A stretch of DNA of 50,776 nt from CAIKZJ01 sp964626015 (GTDB lineage: Bacteria; Bacteroidota; Ignavibacteria; Tepidaquicellales; Tepidaquicellaceae). Both the position numbers and the translations under genes were made by a program. The stretch spans positions 1-50,776 of the forward strand of contig CAZVCC010000021.1 in assembly GCA_964626015.1 (NCBI GenBank). Direction: 5' to 3'. Under the pieces are notes generated by a model. That model made no database searches, had not been told where the DNA came from, and saw nothing but the letters and a program-made list of their open reading frames with translations. This document shows, piece by piece, positions 44,289-50,776 of the stretch (the first letter of the stretch is position 1; the number at the start of each line of letters is the position of its first letter).

Positions 44289-45782
44289 TTAATGTCTGAA
44301 ATGTCTGTAACCTGTAAAAACCATGCAAAGACCTCTGGCATCAGCTTCTTTTATTACTTCATCATCTCTTACAGATCCTCCGGGCTGAATAACTGCTGCC
44401 GCACCAGCTTCTGCGGTAGCGATAAGTCCGTCGGCAAACGGGAAGTAAGCATCTGAAGCTACAACCGAACCATTCAGATTAAGTCCAAATTGTTTAGCCT
44501 TTGATACAGCAATTCTTGTTGAATCTATACGTGACGGCTGACCTCCACCAACACCTGCCGTCTGCAGGTCTTTAACAAAAACAACTGCATTAGATTTTGT
44601 GTGTTTCACAATTTTATATGCAAATTCCATATCTTGCATTTGCTTGTCATCAGGCTTTTTAGAAGTAACACATTTTATTTCGTCTTTATAAAAAACGATG
44701 TTATCTTTATCCTGATGGAGAATGCCTCCTGTTATTGTCCTGTTTTCTTTTATACTTTCATAGAAATTAAACTTAATAAGTCTTCTGTTCTTCTTTTTCA
44801 TTAACAAATCAAGAACTCCGTCTCCAAATTCTGGTGCAAGAATAATTTCCGAGAAAATTTTATCGGCTTCTATTGCTGTATAAAGGTCAAGAGTTTTATT
44901 AAAGATCATTATTCCGCCAAAAGGTGAAGCAGTATCGGACTCAAAAGCTCTCAGGTATGAATCCCTCAAAGTCTTAGCGGTTGCCACTCCGCAAGGATTT
45001 CCGTGTTTAACTATTGCTGTTGTCGGTTCATTGTTAACAAATTCATTAATGAGTGAGTGAGCAGCATCCACATCCAGAAGGTTGTTGTAAGAAAGCTCTT
45101 TACCGTGGAGAACTTCAAATATATCATCAAAGTTAGTTTTTTCAAAGCTTGCTTTCTGATGAGGATTCTCGCCGTAACGAAGACCAGAATCTTTTTTAGT
45201 TAAATCCCGGAAATAGTTTTTAATGTCGTCATCGTATTTTGATATGAGAGTAAACGCTTCCGCGGCAAGGTCAAGAGAAAACTTATTAGAAATGTTTCCG
45301 TTTGATTTATCGAATTCATTAAGGTAATCGTCGTACTGAGACTGTTTAACAAGAACGCTGACTGAGGAGTAGTTTTTAGCCGCAGCACGAATGAGTGTAA
45401 CTCCACCTATATCAATCTTTTCTATTGCGTCTTCGAGTTTGACTCCGGGTTCAGCGATTGTTTCCGCAAACGGATAAAGAGTAACTACAATCAAATCAAA
45501 AGATTTAAGCTTGTGATTTGCGAGTTGAGCTAAATGCTCCGGATTATCTTTTTGAGCAAGGATTCCTGAGAAGACGCCCGGATGGAGTGTTTTAACCCTT
45601 CCGTTTAGCACTTCAGGAAAGTTTGTTATAGATTCAACGGTGGTTACAGGAATATTATTTTCTGATAGAAATTTGCTTGTACCTCCTGTGGAAACAATTT
45701 CAAAATTTCTGTCTATTAGTTCTTTTGCAAACTGCAAAAGTCCGTCTTTGTAGTAAACACTAATTAAAGCTGTTTTTTTCAT
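44289..45782 (-). CDS. purH: Bifunctional AICAR formyltransferase/IMP cyclohydrolase
   Basis: The 497-residue protein catalyses the last two steps of de novo purine synthesis. The N-terminal MGS-like cyclohydrolase domain begins KKTALISVYYKDGLLQFAKE and contains GRVKTLHPGVFSGIL. The C-terminal transformylase domain has LRYGENPHQKASF and the catalytic KHGNPCGVA, and ends in the typical FTGYRHFRH. It starts one base after the purN stop, so the two folate-dependent formyl transferase steps are encoded together. Confidence 0.97.
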   Translation of the reverse strand: MKKTALISVYYKDGLLQFAKELIDRNFEIVSTGGTSKFLSENNIPVTTVESITNFPEVLNGRVKTLHPGVFSGILAQKDNPEHLAQLANHKLKSFDLIVVTLYPFAETIAEPGVKLEDAIEKIDIGGVTLIRAAAKNYSSVSVLVKQSQYDDYLNEFDKSNGNISNKFSLDLAAEAFTLISKYDDDIKNYFRDLTKKDSGLRYGENPHQKASFEKTNFDDIFEVLHGKELSYNNLLDVDAAHSLINEFVNNEPTTAIVKHGNPCGVATAKTLRDSYLRAFESDTASPFGGIMIFNKTLDLYTAIEADKIFSEIILAPEFGDGVLDLLMKKKNRRLIKFNFYESIKENRTITGGILHQDKDNIVFYKDEIKCVTSKKPDDKQMQDMEFAYKIVKHTKSNAVVFVKDLQTAGVGGGQPSRIDSTRIAVSKAKQFGLNLNGSVVASDAYFPFADGLIATAEAGAAAVIQPGGSVRDDEVIKEADARGLCMVFTGYRHFRH

Positions 45783-45783
45783 T

Positions 45784-46386
45784 TTATAAGACTAATTTAC
45801 CTTCTTCGATTTGTTTAATAACTTCTTTGAAATATTTATGTTCAAGGGCAAGAACTTTTTTCTGAAGAGTGAACTCATCATCATCAGAATCAATATTGAC
45901 TTTTTTCTGTAAAAGGATTCTTCCGTTATCATAAATTTCGTCTACTAAATGAATAGTGACCCCAGATTCTTTAGCACCCGAATCAATAACAGCTTTATGA
46001 ACATTCATACCATACATACCTTTACCGCCGAATGACGGGAGCAGAGCGGGATGAATGTTAATGATTCTGTTTTTAAATTTACTTATTACATCGGGTTCAA
46101 TCATCTTCATGTATCCCGCGAGTAAAATCAAGTTAATACAATATTTTTCCAGCAAGTCAGAGAAGAGTTTTGCATAATCTGAATCATTCAGTTCAGGAAA
46201 AACTTTTCTACTTATATGAAAACTTTCTACACCAAACTCCTTAGCAATATCAACGGCACCGCAACGGGAGTTATTAGTAATTAAAAGTTTAAACTCAGAC
46301 TTGATGTAATTGCTTTTTCTTGCTTCGAGCAGAGCCCTGAAATTAGAGCCGGAACCCGAAGCAAACACACAAATATTCAAATTCAA
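45784..46386 (-). CDS. purN: Phosphoribosylglycinamide formyltransferase
   Basis: The 200-residue enzyme transfers a formyl group from 10-formyl-THF to GAR. The substrate-binding ASGSGSNFRALLEA is at the N-terminus. The catalytic Asn-His pair lies in INIHPALLPSFGGKG, and the catalytic Asp in GVTIHLVDEIYDNG. Length is typical. It is the first gene of the purN-purH pair that precedes the mre cluster. No promoter of the Bacteroidota consensus is visible upstream. Confidence 0.95.
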   Translation of the reverse strand: MNLNICVFASGSGSNFRALLEARKSNYIKSEFKLLITNNSRCGAVDIAKEFGVESFHISRKVFPELNDSDYAKLFSDLLEKYCINLILLAGYMKMIEPDVISKFKNRIINIHPALLPSFGGKGMYGMNVHKAVIDSGAKESGVTIHLVDEIYDNGRILLQKKVNIDSDDDEFTLQKKVLALEHKYFKEVIKQIEEGKLVL

Positions 46387-46525
46387 ATAATTTAATGAAC
46401 TTAAGAAATTTCAAGATGATATTAAATGGAAATATAGGATTAATAAGGATTTTTTTGAATTCTGCCCTATTAAACAAGAATATATTACAGATTCATAATA
46501 TGTTGAGAAACTTAATCATTTGCGA

Positions 46526-47254
46526 TTACTTTATTTCGCTATCGAGGTACCATTTATTATTAAAAGCTGAAATATCGAACATTTTGGTAAAGGTAGACGA
46601 CCATTCAAAACTTCCGTCTAATTTCTTAACCGCGGCAATAAATATATACAAAAATTTGGAATTCGGAATTTCAATATCGGAGAGTCTTTTGTTGATATTC
46701 ACATTAACGTCAGTGTACTCAGAAATTTCTTCAGCAATATTTACAATGTAAAAATCTTCATAAACACCTGAGAGATCAGATGGAATAACACCATTGGTAA
46801 GCATAGCACAAATGAAAATAGAGAAAGGAGCTGACAAATAATCATTATTTTTCCTGTACAGTTTAAAACTGAATGACAGGGTGTCTTTTCGCAAAATAAG
46901 ATTTTCAACGGAGATAGGGATACTATCGGGTGTAATCACATTATTTTCGGTTAAACCTTTGTGAGTACATCTTGTCCGATTGTAAGAATGGACTTTGAAA
47001 TATGGTGAACTTCCTTTAACTTTAGCTGACTTCCAGAGGTCATAGATTTCTTTTTCCTGAGTAATAATTTTAGAGAAGAAGTGAGAGTTAGCAAACTGTC
47101 TTCTGTTATTTTTAGCAAGTACGGAATTTCTAAATGATTTCGAATGAGGTTTCTTACGTGATTTTACGAACTGAACATTATTTTTATAGAAGAAAGTCAG
47201 GTCGTTGAGAGTACCTTTTACCTTTCCGAGAATTGTATTGATTAATCTTGGCAT
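46526..47254 (-). CDS. Protein of unknown function, layout like DUF6266
   Basis: The 242-residue protein starts MPRLINTILGKVKGTLNDLT, then has a basic segment (FVKSRKKPHSKSFRNSVLAK) and a beta-rich C-terminal half. The order (short N-terminal ILGxxxGxxxxxxF strand, a basic R/K-rich link, a helix with the NNRRQFA type, then a beta-sandwich-like half) resembles the Bacteroidota DUF6266 family, but similarity is weak. No signal peptide, membrane helix or enzymatic motif is visible. It stands alone between purN and the katG region. Confidence 0.65.
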   Translation of the reverse strand: MPRLINTILGKVKGTLNDLTFFYKNNVQFVKSRKKPHSKSFRNSVLAKNNRRQFANSHFFSKIITQEKEIYDLWKSAKVKGSSPYFKVHSYNRTRCTHKGLTENNVITPDSIPISVENLILRKDTLSFSFKLYRKNNDYLSAPFSIFICAMLTNGVIPSDLSGVYEDFYIVNIAEEISEYTDVNVNINKRLSDIEIPNSKFLYIFIAAVKKLDGSFEWSSTFTKMFDISAFNNKWYLDSEIK

Positions 47255-47721
47255 ACTATAATTAATTAGGGAACTTTTTTATACTAAATGATGTTTAAAA
47301 TATGAAGCAAAACAGCTCTGATGTTAAAGCTAATAAGAATGACAATAATATGCAATACAGAATTTTAAGGTTTCGGAGGTCAAGAATTAGAGATATGAGA
47401 GAAAACATCATTACACCGCAATAACACCGCATTATCACCGCAAATCAACCGCAAATCAACCGCATTATCACCGCACTTTAACCGCATTTTTAGACCGTAA
47501 AAACAGTGCAGGAACCACGTTGGGGATACCAAGCATGATGTAAAAATAGACTTAGGAGGAGGAATAAATTGACAAGAATTATTAGCATGTGACAAATATG
47601 ACATATTTATGTCGTTTTTGTCAAAGACTGCTTTTTATGAAGTTGAAAAGTATTTGATTTTAGATTGCGATAAGAGAGATGGTTGGATTAATTTATGAGC
47701 TATTTTATTGCTGTTGGGTGT
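47255..47721. other. Intergenic region with an 11-bp repeat array
   Basis: About 470 bases without a convincing gene. An open frame on the minus strand (47380-47604) exists mainly because the 11-bp array is stop-free in that frame, and I do not call it. Apart from the array at 47411-47487, nothing is recognised. Confidence 0.5.
47411..47487 (+). repeat. Tandem array of degenerate 11-bp units with an ACCGCA core, seven copies
   Basis: Seven consecutive 11-base units all keep the core ACCGCA in register, while the five linking bases vary among A, T and C (for example TATCACCGCAA, ATCAACCGCAT). The period equals that of the arrays at 23796 and 35221, but the core sequence differs. Confidence 0.92.
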
Positions 47722-47750
47722 AAAAAAAGGTGGTCTGAAAACAGACCACC
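47722..47750 (-). terminator. Terminator after katG
   Basis: A perfect 9-bp stem, GGTGGTCTG (47729-47737) with CAGACCACC (47742-47750), loop of four, followed on the minus strand by seven T. Confidence 0.92.
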
Positions 47751-47770
47751 ATAGATATTTGTTAAGGAAT

Positions 47771-49981
47771 TTATTTTACTAAATCGAAGCGATCGAGGTT
47801 CATTACTTTGTTCCAGGCAGCGATGAAATCTTTTACGAATTTTTCACCGGAGTCGGAGCAACCGTACACTTCAGCAAGAGCTCTAAGTTCTGAATTTGAG
47901 CCGAAGACAAGGTCAGCACGAGTTGCTGTCCATTTCTTAGCACCTGTTTTGCGGTCGAGACCCTCAAAGTTTTCTTTGTCTTCAGAAACCGGTTTCCAAA
48001 CCGTGCTCATATCGAGCAGGTTAACGAAGAAATCGTTTGTCAAAGTTTCGGGACGGGAAGTAAAAACGCCGCGGCTTGAATTATCGAAGTTTGCGTTGAG
48101 GACCCGCATACCACCGACGAGCACAGTCATTTCGGGAGCTGTTAACCTCAGCAACTGAGCTTTATCAACGAGCAGTTCTTCCGTAGAAACCGAGAATTTA
48201 GTTTTCAAATAATTGCGGAAACCGTCTGCGAGAGGTTCAAGCACCGCGAATGATTCAACGTCAGTTTGTTCCTGAGAAGCATCCATGCGACCGGGTGTGA
48301 ATGGGACTTTAACGTCATATCCAGCGTCCTTCGCAGCTTTTTCTACACCAGCACAGCCCGCCAATACAATGATATCAGCGAGGGAAACCTTTTTTCCTTT
48401 TGACTGAGCTTTGTTAAATTCTGTTTGAATTTTTTCAAGCTTTTCAAGAACCTTAGCAAGCTGAGCAGGATTATTTACAGCCCAGTCTTTTTGAGGAGCG
48501 AGACGGATGCGAGCACCGTTTGCACCGCCGCGTTTATCAGAGCCGCGGAAAGTTGATGCTGAAGCCCATGCGGTTGAAACCATCTGAGATACGGTTAAGC
48601 CCGAGGCAAGAATTTTTGATTTCAAAGCAGCGATGTCTTTATCGTCGATTAATTCATGGTCAAGAGCGGGAATAGGATCCTGCCAAATAAGGTCTTCATT
48701 CGGGATTTCAGGACCGACGTAACGTGATTTCGGACCCATATCACGATGCGTAAGTTTAAACCAGGCACGCGCGAAAGCATCGGCGAATTCATCCGGGTTT
48801 TCGTAAAACCTTCTTGATATTTTTTCATAAACCGGGTCAAATCTCAAAGCAAGGTCAGTTGTGAGCATAGTCGGGGCATGACGTTTATTCGGGTCGTGAG
48901 CGTCCGGAACAGAATTAGCGCCAGCACCATGTTTTGGAATCCATTGATGAGCACCAGCCGGACTTTTCGTAAGTTCCCAATCATACCCAAAAAGATTCCA
49001 GAAGAAATTATTGCTCCATTTAGTAGGTGTGCTTGTCCACGTAACTTCGAGTCCGCTTGTGATAGTATCTCCTCCTTTACCCGAACCGTAAGAATTTTTC
49101 CAGCCGAGTCCCTGCTCTTCAATGTCAGCGGCTTCGGGCTCAGGACCGACATGTTTTGCGTCGGCGGCACCATGAGTTTTTCCGAATGTGTGACCGCCAG
49201 CGATAAGTGCGACAGTTTCTTCATCATTCATTGCCATACGTGCGAAAGTTTCGCGAATATCTTTTGCAGCTGCGAGTGGGTCGGGATTTCCGTTAGGACC
49301 TTCGGGATTTACGTAAATTAAACCCATCTGAACAGCAGCGAGAGGATTATCAAGGTCACGCTCGCCTGAATAGCGTTTATCACCAGCAAGCCATTGTGAT
49401 TCCGTACCCCAGTAAATATCCTCTTCGGGTTCCCATACATCTTCACGACCGCCAGCGAATCCGAAAGTTTTAAAACCCATTGATTCGAGAGCGACGTTAC
49501 CTGTAAGAATCATCAGGTCAGCCCAAGAAATTTTCTTTCCGTACTTTTGTTTAATAGGCCAGAGAAGTCTGCGCGCTTTATCGAGGTTAACATTATCAGG
49601 CCAGCTGTTGAGTGGAGCAAATCGCTGCTGTCCTGTTCCAGCACCGCCCCGACCGTCACCTATACGGTACGTACCAGCGCTATGCCAAGCCATACGAATG
49701 AACAGAGGACCGTAATGACCAAAATCAGCAGGCCACCAATCCTGAGAATCAGTCATAATTTCCCTGATATCTTTTTTCAAAGCATCGTAGTCGATACTTT
49801 TGAACTCTTCAGCGTAGTTAAAATCATCACCCATCGGGTCTGATAAAGAAGAATGATAGCGGAGAGTGTTAAGTTTCAACTGGTTCGGCCACCAGTCGCG
49901 GTTTTTAGTCCCTGCGGCACCGACATTGTGTCCAGCACCAGTCACAGGGCACTTCCCTGCATTTTTAGAATTGTTTTCCAT
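47771..49981 (-). CDS. katG: Catalase-peroxidase
   Basis: The 736-residue haem enzyme breaks down hydrogen peroxide by catalase and peroxidase activity. The distal site R96-W99-H100 (RMAWHSAGTYR) is intact, as are the proximal H264 (AGGHTFGKTHG) and the residues of the Met-Tyr-Trp adduct (W99, Y223 in LIYVNPEGPNG, M249), which the catalase reaction needs. Both the active N-terminal and degenerate C-terminal halves are present, so the length is normal. It follows a PerR-like regulator gene by 32 bases in the same direction and is very probably controlled by it. Confidence 0.97.
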   Translation of the reverse strand: MENNSKNAGKCPVTGAGHNVGAAGTKNRDWWPNQLKLNTLRYHSSLSDPMGDDFNYAEEFKSIDYDALKKDIREIMTDSQDWWPADFGHYGPLFIRMAWHSAGTYRIGDGRGGAGTGQQRFAPLNSWPDNVNLDKARRLLWPIKQKYGKKISWADLMILTGNVALESMGFKTFGFAGGREDVWEPEEDIYWGTESQWLAGDKRYSGERDLDNPLAAVQMGLIYVNPEGPNGNPDPLAAAKDIRETFARMAMNDEETVALIAGGHTFGKTHGAADAKHVGPEPEAADIEEQGLGWKNSYGSGKGGDTITSGLEVTWTSTPTKWSNNFFWNLFGYDWELTKSPAGAHQWIPKHGAGANSVPDAHDPNKRHAPTMLTTDLALRFDPVYEKISRRFYENPDEFADAFARAWFKLTHRDMGPKSRYVGPEIPNEDLIWQDPIPALDHELIDDKDIAALKSKILASGLTVSQMVSTAWASASTFRGSDKRGGANGARIRLAPQKDWAVNNPAQLAKVLEKLEKIQTEFNKAQSKGKKVSLADIIVLAGCAGVEKAAKDAGYDVKVPFTPGRMDASQEQTDVESFAVLEPLADGFRNYLKTKFSVSTEELLVDKAQLLRLTAPEMTVLVGGMRVLNANFDNSSRGVFTSRPETLTNDFFVNLLDMSTVWKPVSEDKENFEGLDRKTGAKKWTATRADLVFGSNSELRALAEVYGCSDSGEKFVKDFIAAWNKVMNLDRFDLVK

Positions 49982-50013
49982 GTTAAATAAGTTTTAGTTT
50001 ATAAATAATTCAG

Positions 50014-50430
50014 TTAGTTAGTAAATTTACCGTTAATTTGTAGTTTTATTTCTTCAATTTTAAAACCTTTTATTTTCTTCTTAACGAAATATTCTTTTAT
50101 AATGTTATCGAGTTCATCGTCGAAGTAGTCCAGAATTTTATCTGATTGAGTACAGTAAAGGTGATGGTGGTTTTCAAGAACCGCGTCATATTTCATGACA
50201 TCCTTATCGGTTTTAACTTTACGGATAATTTCTTTCCCGGCGAGGGTATCGAGAACTTTATAGACTGTTCCGACAGCAATGTTCGGGTGGTTTTTTCTAA
50301 CCTGCTTAATGACTTTTTCAGCTTGTGGGTGGTTTTTAAGTTTCATTAATGCACCAAGGACAGCAATCCTTTGCGGAGTGACTTTAAGACCTTTTTCAGT
50401 AAGACGATATTTAATTTCAGAAATCGACAT
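50014..50430 (-). CDS. perR: Fur-family repressor, PerR-like
   Basis: The 138-residue protein has a winged-helix domain (GLKVTPQRIAVLGALMKL, NIAVGTVYKVLDTLAG) and a dimerisation domain. By alignment to Bacillus PerR, the regulatory metal ligands are kept: H34, D82, H88 or H89, H90 and D101. Only one cysteine (C93) remains; the two CxxC pairs of the structural zinc site are missing. The place next to katG and the Fur-like box upstream argue for a peroxide sensor. The perR name is inferred from context; a Fur or other family role is possible. Confidence 0.85.
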   Translation of the reverse strand: MSISEIKYRLTEKGLKVTPQRIAVLGALMKLKNHPQAEKVIKQVRKNHPNIAVGTVYKVLDTLAGKEIIRKVKTDKDVMKYDAVLENHHHLYCTQSDKILDYFDDELDNIIKEYFVKKKIKGFKIEEIKLQINGKFTN

Positions 50431-50446
50431 ATTATTGATTATTAAG

Positions 50447-50461
50447 TGAGAATGATTCTTA
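50447..50461. promoter_or_regulatory. Fur/PerR-like 7-1-7 inverted repeat before perR-katG
   Basis: TGAGAATGATTCTTA has a perfect inner palindrome (AGAAT-G-ATTCT) and matches 11 of the 14 defined bases of the Fur-type 7-1-7 consensus TGATAATnATTATCA. It lies 17 bases before the perR start codon, where a bound protein would block transcription. Confidence 0.65.
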
Positions 50462-50506
50462 TTTTGTAATGAGTAAAGATAATAATGGCAGAGGAAAGAA
50501 TCAAGA

Positions 50507-50555
50507 TAGTTGATAGTAGATAGTTGTTAGTTGTTAGTTGTTAGTTGATAGTTTA
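50507..50555 (+). repeat. Heptamer tandem array (TAGTTGW), seven copies
   Basis: Seven head-to-tail copies of TAGTTGA/T, of which the second and the last carry a change, occupy 49 bases upstream of the perR promoter region. Confidence 0.93.
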
Positions 50556-50631
50556 TTTTAAAAAAAGAGCAAGAATGCACACTGATGAGAATGGATAAGA
50601 GCGCACACTGATAAGAGCTGATAGAAGATGA

Positions 50632-50712
50632 TTTTCACTGATGAGAATGGAACGCGGATTTTCACTGATGAGAATGGAACGCGGATTTTCACTGATGAGA
50701 ATGGAACGCGGA
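50632..50712 (+). repeat. 27-bp tandem repeat, three exact copies
   Basis: A 27-base unit beginning TTTTCACTGATGAGAATGGA and ending ACGCGGA is present three times without a mismatch, at 50632-50658, 50659-50685 and 50686-50712. Degenerate parts of it appear before (from 50577) and after (to about 50740). Any open frame through it yields a repeated peptide and is not a gene. Confidence 0.95.
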
Positions 50713-50776
50713 TTTTCGCTGATTTGGCGGATGGACACGGATAGAGATTTTTTAGAATTAGAGCAGAGCAAGAGCG

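Noticed and set aside
47380..47604. Open frame on the minus strand with a repeated CGDNAV peptide
   Set aside because: The repeated peptide is produced by the 11-bp DNA array (three units give 33 bases, 11 codons). No start signal or family supports a gene.
48878..49321. Long open frames antisense to katG, mreB, ftsH and others
   Set aside because: They are shadows of well-supported genes, with biased composition and no family similarity.
50553..50771. Open frame on the minus strand with a repeated SENPRSILI peptide
   Set aside because: It is the translation of the exact 27-bp repeat and does not look like a protein.

Overview
The window is AT-rich chromosomal DNA that looks like a member of the Ignavibacteria (Bacteroidota/Chlorobi group). 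The main reason is the C-terminal sorting domain of type IX secretion (T9SS), with a conserved QNYPNPFNP motif, on four secreted proteins. Other lineage signs are a DUF3078 outer-membrane protein, few Shine-Dalgarno sequences, several TTG starts and promoter-like boxes of the Bacteroidota type (TTG, about 20 bp, TAnnTTTG). Almost everything is housekeeping. I see no rRNA, tRNA, CRISPR array, prophage or intact insertion sequence.

Layout. 1-2256: a truncated secreted BNR/sialidase-like protein (minus strand, cut by the window edge) and a T9SS cargo protein. 2274-7081: a plus-strand cluster of hutH (histidine ammonia-lyase), a YihY/BrkB membrane protein, a PP2C-type (RsbU/SpoIIE) phosphatase and a TPR protein. 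7641-14289: rpsU, hpt, ftsH, a dolichol-kinase-like membrane protein, ychF and a TPR sensor histidine kinase. 14296-19103 (minus): feoAB iron uptake, then hisS, a small unknown gene and lgt. 19285-28155 (plus): gcvP, a polytopic membrane protein, a tRNA-dihydrouridine synthase, a slipin, a family 3 glycoside hydrolase and pdxH. 28207-37901 (minus): envelope and secreted proteins, including a DUF3078 protein, two small secreted proteins, a GNAT protein and three T9SS cargoes, one of them an S1/P1-phospholipase C-like enzyme. 37992-46386 (minus): a compact run purN-purH-mreB-mreC-mreD-mrdA-rodA-pyrF that places the rod-shape machinery among nucleotide biosynthesis genes. 46526-50430 (minus): a protein of unknown function, katG and its probable regulator, a PerR-like Fur protein.

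Several genes make functional pairs. The Fur-family repressor sits directly before katG and has a Fur/PerR-like 7-1-7 inverted repeat just upstream of it. feoA and feoB are adjacent, and two exact 12-bp direct repeats lie on their promoter. The mre/rod genes form an overlapping, translationally coupled set.

The least explained structure is non-coding. Two distant intergenic regions carry tandem arrays of the same 11-bp unit (TATGCCTGCGW). A third carries a different 11-bp array built on ACCGCA. The right end of the window holds a heptamer array and a 27-bp triplication. I did not find a clearly new multi-gene system. The best leads are the helically phased 11-bp arrays, the feo promoter repeats, a PerR-like protein that lacks the structural zinc cysteines, and an rpsU gene with unusual start signals.
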